Assembly: GCA_900313475.1 (NCBI GenBank)
Contig: OMRJ01000261.1
Coordinates: 1 to 10,765 of the forward strand
Origin: an uncultured Eubacteriales bacterium
GTDB lineage: Bacteria > Bacillota > Clostridia > Oscillospirales > Acutalibacteraceae
Length of the DNA stretch: 10,765 nucleotides
Direction: 5' to 3'
Position numbers and translations under genes: made by a program. The notes beneath the pieces are model-generated. The model was given only the letters and a program-made list of their open reading frames with translations. It had not been told where the DNA came from and made no database searches. Each line of letters begins with the position of its first letter. The stretch's first letter is position 1. This document shows, one piece after another, positions 1-6,821 of the stretch.

Positions 1-1
1 G

Positions 2-226
2 CTGATAGAGAGTGAGACGCTTTCAAAGACGGAAAACGACCTTATTTTTGTCGAAAACGACACTCCTCTTTTACGCGAAAAAACTGAAGAACTCGTGGAA
101 TTGCTCAGAATCGCCGCCGAAACAGGCTCAGCCGCGGCGGTGAGGAATGCCTTCAGGAAAGCCGTTCCCGCTTTCAGAGACGCAGCGGACGTCAACAGTG
201 ATGCCGTCCTGAAAAAATATATCTGA
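2..226 (+). CDS. C-terminal end of a CapD/FlaA1-type nucleotide-sugar 4,6-dehydratase (partial, 5' end outside window)
   Basis: An open frame enters from the left edge (codons begin at base 2) and stops with TGA at 224-226, leaving 74 residues. The pattern KTENDLIFV near residue 10, followed by a helical stretch (EELVELLRIAAETG) and then KAVPAFRDAADVN, matches the tail of the large CapD/FlaA1/WbpM/PglF polysaccharide biosynthesis proteins. In that family, a KTxxxxIFV strand and a helix precede a VPxF/Y motif. Members convert UDP-GlcNAc to a UDP-4-keto-6-deoxy-HexNAc or a C5 epimer, often at the membrane. The catalytic Rossmann domain lies outside the window, so the reaction is inferred from family membership. 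It is the first visible gene of the glycan operon and would supply an activated 4-keto sugar. The match is from memory of the family pattern; a short tail could mislead. Confidence 0.66.
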   Translation: MIESETLSKTENDLIFVENDTPLLREKTEELVELLRIAAETGSAAAVRNAFRKAVPAFRDAADVNSDAVLKKYI

Positions 227-232
227 AGGGGG
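226..232 (+). promoter_or_regulatory. Strong ribosome binding site upstream of the SDR gene
   Basis: The purine run AAGGGGG directly follows the stop of the dehydratase gene. It lies about 34 bases before the first standard start codon of the SDR frame (GTG at 267). It would instead fit a start near 238-242, where only ACG (240) is in frame; ATT (234) is too close. It is therefore evidence that the SDR protein starts upstream of 267. Confidence 0.55.
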
Positions 233-266
233 AATTGTTACGGAACTCGGAATAAAAGGCAGAAAC

Positions 267-1028
267 GTGCTTGTTGTGGGCGCGAGCAAGGGCATAGGCA
301 GGGCGATCGCACTCGGCTTTGCCGCAGAGGGTGCGCGGCTTGTCACGGTTGCCCGGAGTGAGGATCTTTTAAAAACACTTTCGTCAGACGCGGCGGCGGC
401 AGGCGCGCAGTCATTTGCGTATGAAATTGCGGATGTTATGAATATCGACAATAAAGGCTTTGCGGAAAAGCTTCTGCAAAAATACGGCGATTTCGAAATA
501 GTTGTCTACAATGTCGGAGGATCGCTCATAAGCCGCGACCCGCTCGGAGGAACGGACGATTGGGAATATGCGTTAAAATTCAATGCGCTTGCCGCAATCG
601 ACATGTCAAGCGTGATTATTCCCCGTATGGTTGCGAAAAAATGGGGTAGGGTAATTCACATTTCTTCAATTTCGGGTGTAATGCTGCGAGGTAATCCGCT
701 TTATGCGTCCGCTAAAGCATTCCTGAATGCATATGTTACATCGGTAGGGCGCGCGCTTGCAAAGGACGGCATTGTGATGAGCGCCGTTATGCCGGGAGCC
801 GTCGCTTTTGACGGCAGCTATTGGGACAAACGCTCAAAGGACTTTGAAAAGCCCGCCGGCGGCGGCAAGAGCGGCGTTGAAATCTGTGCGGATTTTCTGT
901 GGCATCATCAGGCAGTCGATCGTTTCGGAACCCCCGAAGAAATAGCGAACGCCGTACTGTTTATGGCGTCGGAAAAGGCGTCCTTCATGCCCGCGGCGCT
1001 TATCCCTGTCGACGGCGCAAATATGTGA
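267..1028 (+). CDS. Short-chain dehydrogenase/reductase (SDR), probable sugar-modifying oxidoreductase
   Basis: A classical SDR of 253 residues counted from GTG 267. Visible motifs are the nucleotide-binding glycine motif GASKGIG (5-11), the NVGG variant of NNAG (82-85), Asn106, Ser133 and the YxxxK pair Tyr146/Lys150, so the catalytic tetrad is intact. Family members reduce ketones or oxidise alcohols with NAD(P)H. Sequence alone does not give the substrate; fatty-acid-type 3-oxoacyl reductases look alike. Its place between a sugar dehydratase and a sugar transferase, just before a split transketolase, suggests a sugar or nucleotide-sugar substrate (inference). The start is uncertain. From GTG 267 the first beta strand would be cut short, while the frame stays open back to 213 without ATG, GTG or TTG. 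Translation from ACG 240 would give the expected leader (TELGIKGRNVLVVG), and a strong ribosome binding site at 226-232 fits that position. Coordinates use the first standard start codon. Confidence 0.88.
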   Translation: MLVVGASKGIGRAIALGFAAEGARLVTVARSEDLLKTLSSDAAAAGAQSFAYEIADVMNIDNKGFAEKLLQKYGDFEIVVYNVGGSLISRDPLGGTDDWEYALKFNALAAIDMSSVIIPRMVAKKWGRVIHISSISGVMLRGNPLYASAKAFLNAYVTSVGRALAKDGIVMSAVMPGAVAFDGSYWDKRSKDFEKPAGGGKSGVEICADFLWHHQAVDRFGTPEEIANAVLFMASEKASFMPAALIPVDGANM

Positions 1029-1038
1029 GGGAATACCG

Positions 1039-1731
1039 ATGAAAAGCTATCAAATAATAAAACGCACACTTGATTTTCTCGTAAGTCTTACAGGTCTTAT
1101 CCTGCTTTTGCCCGTTTTTGCGGTTTTGTCGCTTCTTGTTGTGCTCGACAGCCGCGGCGGAGTGTTTTTCAGGGGTGAGCGCGTGGGGCTTCACGGCAGG
1201 AGCTTCAAAATATTCAAATTCCGATCCATGATTCCCGATTGCGAGGGCAAGGGCAAATGGAATGTCGGGGACAACGATGACCGCATAACACGTGTGGGGC
1301 ACTTTTTGCGAAAGTCAAAGCTTGATGAGCTGCCGCAGCTTATAAACGTTGTCAAGGGCGACATGAGCCTTGTGGGACCGCGCCCGGAGCTGCGCTGTTA
1401 TGTGGATATGTATACCGAACGCGAAATGCCGATTCTCGACAACCGTCCCGGAATAACCGACTGGGCTTCGATAACGAATTTCGAGCAGTTCAAGGGCTTT
1501 ACGGCTGCCGCCGATCCGGATGAATACTATCTTAACGTGCTCCGTCCGCTGAAGCTTACGCTGCAGCTTTACTACCGTGAGCATATGTCGCTGAAAAACG
1601 ATTTTCGCTGTCTGTTCTGGACGGCATATAAAGTGATAACGCATTCGTCAAGGCTGCCCGCCGACGTGCAGTCTATAGTGGACGGTTACACGTCGTCGCT
1701 TGAAACGGAAAAGCATTCGGCATCCGATTAA
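1039..1731 (+). CDS. Initiating sugar-phosphate transferase (monotopic phosphoglycosyl transferase, PglC/WcaJ family)
   Basis: A complete 230-residue member of the bacterial sugar transferase family. One hydrophobic re-entrant helix sits at residues 11-36. It is followed by KFRSM (60-64), the catalytic Asp-Glu in DELPQ (96-100), GDMSLVGPRPE (107-117) and PGIT (137-140). The family moves a sugar-1-phosphate from a UDP-sugar to undecaprenyl phosphate on the inner face of the membrane, the first step of repeat-unit assembly. The length matches the small PglC-like catalytic core, without the extra four-helix part of full WcaJ/WbaP. The CapD-like gene upstream could supply a UDP-diamino- or deoxy-sugar precursor as in the Pgl system (inference). 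ATG 1039 has GAGGG at 1027-1031 at good spacing and follows the SDR stop by 10 bases. The 50-residue C-terminal tail after residue 180 is less conserved. Confidence 0.93.
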   Translation: MKSYQIIKRTLDFLVSLTGLILLLPVFAVLSLLVVLDSRGGVFFRGERVGLHGRSFKIFKFRSMIPDCEGKGKWNVGDNDDRITRVGHFLRKSKLDELPQLINVVKGDMSLVGPRPELRCYVDMYTEREMPILDNRPGITDWASITNFEQFKGFTAAADPDEYYLNVLRPLKLTLQLYYREHMSLKNDFRCLFWTAYKVITHSSRLPADVQSIVDGYTSSLETEKHSASD

Positions 1732-1751
1732 ATCAGAAGGAGCGAAAACAC

Positions 1752-2684
1752 ATGACTTCAACCGAACTTGCATGGCTTATCAGGCGTCACGGAATCGAAA
1801 TGACACACCTTTCGGGCGGCTCGCACATAGGAAGCATACTGTCCGCTGCCGATATAATGGGTGTGCTCTATGCCGATATCCTTAAATTCGATTCATCAAA
1901 CCCGAAATGGGACGGGCGCGACCGTTTTGTTATGAGTAAAGGGCATGCCGGAGCCGCAGCTTATGCGGCATTGGCTGAAAACGGCTTTTTCCCGACTGCG
2001 GAGCTTAAAACGCATTACGCAAACGGAAGTCGGCTGTCGGGACATGTGTCGCATCATCTGCCGGGTGTCGATTTTTCGACAGGCTCGCTCGGTCACGGAC
2101 TTTCGGCTGCCGCCGGCATGGCGCTTGCCGCAAAAAAAGACGGAAAGACGCACCGCGTTTTTGCGGTTCTCGGTGACGGAGAGTGCGATGAAGGCTCAGT
2201 TTGGGAGGCGGCGCTTTTTGCCAATCATTTCAGGCTTGACAATTTGGTTGCAATTATCGACCGTAATCACATGCAGAGCCTCGACACATGCGAAAACACG
2301 CTTGAGCTTGAGGATTTCGCGTTAAAGTGGCGGTTTTTCGGATGGAACGCCGTCGAAACAGACGGACACGATCATAATGCGCTGCGTGAAGCGCTGTCGC
2401 ACACGGCTGAAAACGGAAGACCTACGGCGGTTATTGCCGATACCGTAAAAGGCAAAGGAATTTCGTTTATGGAGAATGACATACTGTGGCATTACCGTTT
2501 TCCGCACGACGGATGGGAATACGACTGCGCCGTGAATGAACTTTTTGCCGTAAAACCGGACGGCGTCGATGATCCCTACACGCCGAACGGCGTCGAAAAA
2601 CCCGTTTTGCCCGACGAGAACGCCGACATCGGCAACGATCATACAATGACGTCGGGATATCATCCGACATGGATAAAGAGGTGA
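1752..2684 (+). CDS. Transketolase, N-terminal (thiamine diphosphate-binding) subunit of a split enzyme
   Basis: A 310-residue N half of transketolase. It carries GSHIG (23-27), SKGHA (62-66), GSLGHG (111-116), the thiamine diphosphate/Mg motif starting GDGECDEG (141-148) and ending at Asn172, DGHD (204-207) and the WHYR segment (246-249). The pyrimidine/PP-binding histidines and the metal motif are present, so it should be active with its partner encoded just downstream. The known reaction is transfer of a two-carbon ketol unit between sugars. Stand-alone N subunits are usually about 270-285 residues; here a Pro/Asp-rich tail of some 45 residues follows residue 265. Location inside a glycan operon suggests a dedicated sugar-modifying role rather than the pentose phosphate pathway (inference). 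ATG 1752 is preceded by AGAAGGAG (1735-1742) with 9-base spacing and lies 20 bases after the previous stop. Confidence 0.93.
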   Translation: MTSTELAWLIRRHGIEMTHLSGGSHIGSILSAADIMGVLYADILKFDSSNPKWDGRDRFVMSKGHAGAAAYAALAENGFFPTAELKTHYANGSRLSGHVSHHLPGVDFSTGSLGHGLSAAAGMALAAKKDGKTHRVFAVLGDGECDEGSVWEAALFANHFRLDNLVAIIDRNHMQSLDTCENTLELEDFALKWRFFGWNAVETDGHDHNALREALSHTAENGRPTAVIADTVKGKGISFMENDILWHYRFPHDGWEYDCAVNELFAVKPDGVDDPYTPNGVEKPVLPDENADIGNDHTMTSGYHPTWIKR

Positions 2685-2690
2685 GCCGCC

Positions 2691-3605
2691 GTGAGAGATA
2701 CTTTTGTCAGAACGCTTATCGAAGAAGCGAAAATGAACGATAAAATAGAACTTATTACCGGGGATCTCGGTTTCGGTGTGCTTAAACCCTTTTGGGAACA
2801 GCTTCCCGACCGTTTTACCAACGCAGGCATCGCGGAGCAGAACATGACCTCCGTTGCGGCGGGCATGGCACTTGAGGGTAAAACGGTTTTTACGTATTCG
2901 ATAGGAAATTTTCCGACGCTGCGCGCGTTGGAGCAGATAAGAAACGACTGCGCATACCACAATGCGAATGTTAAAATCGTGTGCGTCGGCGGCGGGTTCG
3001 TGTACGGTTCGCTCGGTATGAGTCACCACGCGACTGAGGATATAGCCGTAATGCGCGCGCTTCCCGGTGTCACGGTGCTGTGCCCCGGCGATCTTGCGGA
3101 AGCCGAGGCGGCGACGCGTGCAATCATAAGTCACCAGGGAACATGCTATCTGCGTCTCGGCAGAGGCGGAGAAAAACGCATACACGAAAAACCGATAGAT
3201 TTTAAGATAGGCAGAGCAATAAAAATCGAAGACGGCGCGGAAATTGCGATCTTTTCAACGGGCGCGATTTTTGAGGAGGTTGCCGGTGCGGTTGAAAAGC
3301 TGAAAGAAAACGGCATCGGCCCGACGGTGTACACTTTCCCGACCGTAAAGCCGATTGACCGTGAAACGGTCGAAGCGGCAGCGTCCTCACACAAATACAT
3401 TTTTACGGTCGAAGAACACAATGTCGTCGGCGGCTTCGGTTCCGCCGTTGCGGAGGTCATTACCGAAACGGGCGGCGCAAAGCTCATTCGCCTCGGCATA
3501 AACGACGTTTATTCGACACAAGTGGGGAACCAGAAGTATTTGAGGGATTTTTACGGCATAAGCGCCGAAAAAATTGCGGAAAGAATTATAAAAGAATGCA
3601 AATAA
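2691..3605 (+). CDS. Transketolase, C-terminal (pyrimidine-binding) subunit of a split enzyme
   Basis: A 304-residue partner of the preceding subunit. It shows DLG (25-27), PDRFTNAGIAEQN (39-51) with the catalytic Glu49 that activates the thiamine cofactor, AAGMA (56-60), the GMSHHATEDIAVMRALPG block (109-126), and the transketolase C-terminal domain from about residue 180 to the end. The two subunits together equal one full transketolase. The sequence NFPTLRALEQIRND (73-86) resembles what I recall from transketolase pairs in surface-polysaccharide loci; this could not be checked. GTG 2691 is the start because AGAGGTGA at 2677-2684, overlapping the previous stop, gives 6-base spacing, and the two genes are surely co-translated. 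Alternatives are other split thiamine enzymes (1-deoxyxylulose-5-phosphate synthase-like or 2-oxoacid dehydrogenase E1), but the GIAEQN and SHHATED pattern favours transketolase. Confidence 0.92.
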   Translation: MRDTFVRTLIEEAKMNDKIELITGDLGFGVLKPFWEQLPDRFTNAGIAEQNMTSVAAGMALEGKTVFTYSIGNFPTLRALEQIRNDCAYHNANVKIVCVGGGFVYGSLGMSHHATEDIAVMRALPGVTVLCPGDLAEAEAATRAIISHQGTCYLRLGRGGEKRIHEKPIDFKIGRAIKIEDGAEIAIFSTGAIFEEVAGAVEKLKENGIGPTVYTFPTVKPIDRETVEAAASSHKYIFTVEEHNVVGGFGSAVAEVITETGGAKLIRLGINDVYSTQVGNQKYLRDFYGISAEKIAERIIKECK

Positions 3606-3627
3606 AAAAACGGAAGGCGGTGGTTGT

Positions 3628-5457
3628 TTGCCGCGCATACTTATACTTGCAAACCACTATAACACGCTTCGCATTTTTCGCCGCGAGCTTATAAAAAAGA
3701 TAGCCGAGACGGATGAGGTGTTTATTTCGATACCCGATTGCGACGAAGAAAACAAAAAGACGCTTGAAAGCTACGGAGCAACGGTCATTTTTACGCCGTT
3801 TGACAGACGCGGAATGAATCCGCTGAATGACATCGCACTGCTGCGGGAATACAAACGTCTGATGCGTGAGATTCGACCCGACAAGGTGTTGACCTATACC
3901 GTAAAATGCAATGTCTACGGTGCGCTTGCGGCAAAAGCGCTGAAAATACCGCACTGCTGCAACATAACCGGACTCGGCACGCCGTTTTTCGAGGGCGGCG
4001 CAAAAGAGCTTGTCGTAGCGGCACTGTATAAAATATCGGCAAACAAAGCCGACAGAGTGTTTTTTGAAAACGTCGGCGACAGAGATATTGTTGTAAAGAA
4101 AAATATAATTAAAAAGGAGCGAACCTTTGTGCTGCCGGGTGCGGGCGTAAATCTCACGGAGTTTTCTCCGCTTGATTATCCCGATGAAAAAGACGGCACG
4201 CGGTTTCTGTTTATAGGACGCATAATGCGTGAAAAAGGTGTTGACGAGCTGTTTTCGGCAATCAAACGCCTTAAAGCCGACGGCGAAAAATTTACATTCG
4301 ATTTTATAGGGTGGTATGAGGAAAACTACAAGGAAACCGTGGAGAAGCTGCAACGCGACGGGCTCATATGTTTTCACGGATTCCGGGACGATGTTCGTCC
4401 TTTTATCGAAAAGTGTCATTGCAGTGTTTTGCCGTCGTGGCACGAAGGAATGTCAAATACGCTGCTCGAAAGCGCCGCATGTGCGCGACCGCTTATCACC
4501 ACCGATGTGCACGGCTGCAAAGAAGCTGTCGAAGACGGCATATCGGGCATCATAGTGCCCGTTAACGATGCAGACGCATTGTATAACGCGCTGAAACGCT
4601 TTATCGGAATGCCCTATGACGAAAAGCGTGCAGCGGGACTTGCAGGCAGAGCGCATGTCGAAAAGAATTTCGATAAGGAAAAAGTCGTTGAAGCAACGCT
4701 GCGCGAGGCGCATATAGGTAAAACGGTAATTCCGAAAATAATCCATTACTGCTGGTTCGGCGGAAACGAAAAGCCGCAGCTTGTCAAAGACTGCATTGAA
4801 AGCTGGAAAAGGTTTTGCCCCGATTATGAGCTGAAAGAGTGGAACGAATCGAATTTCGACGTTAACTCATGCACATATTCGCGAGAAGCCTACGAAAATA
4901 AAAAGTGGGCGTTCGTCGCCGATTACGCGCGCCTTTGCGCACTGTATGACGAGGGCGGCGTGTATCTCGATACGGATATGGAACTGAGACAAAATATTGA
5001 CGCCTTTTTGTATGATAACGGCTTCGCGGGCTTTGAATCAAAGGATTTTGTCGCACTCGGAATCATAGGCAGCAGACCGCGCGATTCATTTATAGGCGAG
5101 TTTAAGAAATATTACGAAACACACGCTTTTATAAAAGACGGTGTTCCGGACACGACCTCAAATGTGCGTCTGTGTGACCGTCTTTTGTCGGACGGCGGAC
5201 TTGTAAAAAACGGTAAATGTCAAACCGTGCGCGGTTTTGCTATATACGGTCAGAGCTTTTTTATGTCAAATACCCTCGGCATGATATTCGGAAAAATGCC
5301 GAAAAATGCCGTTTCGATCCACCATGCCGCACAGTCGTGGCGCGGCGGCGCGAAAAAGAATTTCGTCGGCAGAGTTCGCGCATACCTTGTCGGAAAAGCA
5401 CGGAATCTTATCGGAACGGATAATCTTGTTAAACTGAAATCGGGAAAAAGAGTCTGA
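3628..5457 (+). CDS. Two-domain glycosyltransferase: GT4 fused to GT32
   Basis: A 609-residue protein with two complete transferase domains. Residues 1 to about 362 form a GT-B fold GT4 enzyme: NITGLGTPF (112-120), LPGAGVN (169-175), FIGRIMREKGVDEL (195-208), and the donor-binding E-x7-E motif Glu273/Glu281. It resembles PglA/CapM-type transferases that act on undecaprenyl-linked sugars. Residues 367 to about 575 form a GT32 (OCH1-like, GT-A) domain starting IPKIIHYCWFGG (368-379), with the metal-binding DxD as Asp448-Thr-Asp450 and a terminal IHHAAQSW (564-571). The linker is only a few residues. No stop, start codon or ribosome binding site is seen at the junction (near 4715-4735), so this is a real fusion. 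It probably adds two successive sugars on the cytoplasmic face. TTG 3628 is chosen because GGAAGGCGGTGG (3612-3623) precedes it and the first beta strand begins directly. Sugar specificity cannot be read. Confidence 0.92.
   Translation: MPRILILANHYNTLRIFRRELIKKIAETDEVFISIPDCDEENKKTLESYGATVIFTPFDRRGMNPLNDIALLREYKRLMREIRPDKVLTYTVKCNVYGALAAKALKIPHCCNITGLGTPFFEGGAKELVVAALYKISANKADRVFFENVGDRDIVVKKNIIKKERTFVLPGAGVNLTEFSPLDYPDEKDGTRFLFIGRIMREKGVDELFSAIKRLKADGEKFTFDFIGWYEENYKETVEKLQRDGLICFHGFRDDVRPFIEKCHCSVLPSWHEGMSNTLLESAACARPLITTDVHGCKEAVEDGISGIIVPVNDADALYNALKRFIGMPYDEKRAAGLAGRAHVEKNFDKEKVVEATLREAHIGKTVIPKIIHYCWFGGNEKPQLVKDCIESWKRFCPDYELKEWNESNFDVNSCTYSREAYENKKWAFVADYARLCALYDEGGVYLDTDMELRQNIDAFLYDNGFAGFESKDFVALGIIGSRPRDSFIGEFKKYYETHAFIKDGVPDTTSNVRLCDRLLSDGGLVKNGKCQTVRGFAIYGQSFFMSNTLGMIFGKMPKNAVSIHHAAQSWRGGAKKNFVGRVRAYLVGKARNLIGTDNLVKLKSGKRV
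5291..5310 (+). repeat. Perfect 10-base tandem duplication inside the GT32 domain
   Basis: GAAAAATGCC occurs twice head to tail within the coding region for residues 555-561 of the GT4-GT32 protein. The unit is not a multiple of three, so gaining or losing a copy would shift the frame. Two copies are too few to claim phase variation, and it may be chance. Confidence 0.5.
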
Positions 5458-6821
5458 TGGCTGCAAGAGATCATTCACTTAAAAACAGCAAAATTATTTC
5501 CGCACTGCCGGCGATGCTCGTGACGGTGCCGCTCGGCGTTATCTATTACGTTTACACCGATGCGCCTGTCGTTTCCGTATTCGTCGGAACCTTTCTCGCG
5601 TGCTTATCCGCTTTTTACGCAATGGCAAATTGCAGAAGGCGAGAGGCTTTTCTTCTGTTTGCGGTTTTCGCGATTAAATTTGTCCTTACGGCGTATCAGG
5701 CGCTTAACAAAAATCTTCCGCTCGGCGGTGAGGACTGGGGCAACTATCACGCAGGAGCGCAGCTCCTTATAAAAGAGACAAACGGTGACATTTTTAAAAT
5801 GCTGTTTTTCGGCAAACGGGATCTGTTTACGGAGATATGCGCCGTAATATATAAGATTTTCGGCGTACATACACGACAGATATATCTGTATGTGCTTGCG
5901 TCATCCTTTGTTGCCGTGAATTATGTTTTTAAAACAGTGGAAATAATGACCGACGGCGATTATATTGCGTCGTCACTTGCGTCCATCGCTTTTGCCGTGT
6001 GGCCGATCGACATAATTTACTCCGTAACATATCTGCGTGAAATGCCTATACAGATGCTCGCCGTAATGTCATTTTACTTTTTTATCAAATTTATAAAAAC
6101 GCGAAAATTTACGGAATTTATTCTTTCTTTTATTTGTATCGCGGCGGCTTGCATGATGCATTCGGGAGTTATCGCTCTTGCCGTTCTGTATATAGTGTGT
6201 TTTTCGCTTCGCGAGGGCGACAGCATAACAAAGGTTTTCAGATTTCAGTATCTCGTTCCCGTTGTAATTGTTATTCTGATGCTTACCGTTACGCCGCTGT
6301 GGAAGTCGATGTTTGCAAAAATAGGCGATTTCAGTTCTTTCGACGATGTGGTGGAGCGTGCGGGGCAGTTTAACGAAGACGTTGCGAATACGCAGTATGT
6401 TTCGGCGCTTCCGCAAAGCGCATGGCAGTTTATCGTTCAGGCGCCCTACCGCGCGGTGCTGTTTGCTTTTGTACCGCTGCCCTGGATGATAATAAATTTC
6501 AACACCGCGCTTTCGTGGGTGCTCGACGCCGTACCGCAGGTATTCATTGTTTACCGTATGTTCAGACTTTTGAAAATGACGCGCCGCAGCACAAAATACC
6601 GCCTTTATGTTTCGCTGTTCGTTTTGGCTGTCGCCGCAACATATGTTATCTGCGGGATGGGTACCACGGCATACGGGAATGCTATACGCCACAGGGCAAA
6701 AATTCTTCCTGTCGTTTTGTCGTTTGTGATAGGATTGTACACTCATATCGAGGAGGATATCAGACATGCAGACGCTCGTCACGGTTATAATTCCCGCATA
6801 CAACGCCGAATCAACGGTTGA
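5457..6821 (+). CDS. Polytopic membrane protein, probable polysaccharide repeat-unit polymerase (Wzy/EpsG-like) or GT-C transferase
   Basis: A 454-residue protein with about 10-12 hydrophobic segments (roughly residues 13-33, 37-57, 64-83, 125-160, 171-193, 198-213, 219-249, 264-283, 323-348, 351-368, 381-400, 414-428). A periplasm-facing acidic loop carries GGEDWGNYH (90-98). LRE (193-195) and IRHRAKILP (410-418) resemble the conserved arginine and acidic residues of Firmicutes O-antigen polymerase-like proteins. Such proteins join undecaprenyl-linked repeat units outside the membrane. GT-C/PMT-type mannosyltransferases have a similar outline (acidic first loop, RYRxPxxP near the end), so that reading stays possible. 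A polymerase would complete the otherwise polymerase-less operon (inference). ATG 5457 overlaps the previous stop by one base (TGATG), indicating translational coupling. The last 19 codons overlap the next gene, and the encoded Arg/His-rich tail may not be conserved. Confidence 0.78.
   Translation: MAARDHSLKNSKIISALPAMLVTVPLGVIYYVYTDAPVVSVFVGTFLACLSAFYAMANCRRREAFLLFAVFAIKFVLTAYQALNKNLPLGGEDWGNYHAGAQLLIKETNGDIFKMLFFGKRDLFTEICAVIYKIFGVHTRQIYLYVLASSFVAVNYVFKTVEIMTDGDYIASSLASIAFAVWPIDIIYSVTYLREMPIQMLAVMSFYFFIKFIKTRKFTEFILSFICIAAACMMHSGVIALAVLYIVCFSLREGDSITKVFRFQYLVPVVIVILMLTVTPLWKSMFAKIGDFSSFDDVVERAGQFNEDVANTQYVSALPQSAWQFIVQAPYRAVLFAFVPLPWMIINFNTALSWVLDAVPQVFIVYRMFRLLKMTRRSTKYRLYVSLFVLAVAATYVICGMGTTAYGNAIRHRAKILPVVLSFVIGLYTHIEEDIRHADARHGYNSRIQRRING

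Noticed and set aside
1700..1885. 61-residue plus-strand frame between the sugar transferase and transketolase genes
   Set aside because: It overlaps both genes out of frame; the clear ribosome binding site at 1735-1742 serves the ATG at 1752 instead.
2322..3185. 287-residue open frame on the minus strand
   Set aside because: It lies opposite both transketolase genes, whose motifs are fully conserved, and shows no family motif of its own.
1752..3605. Split 1-deoxyxylulose-5-phosphate synthase or 2-oxoacid dehydrogenase E1 pair
   Set aside because: The SKGHA, GIAEQN and GMSHHATED motifs and the domain lengths fit a split transketolase better.
4715..4735. Assembly error or frameshift merging two separate glycosyltransferase genes
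   Set aside because: The frame is continuous, with no stop remnant, start codon or ribosome binding site at the junction, and both domains are intact.
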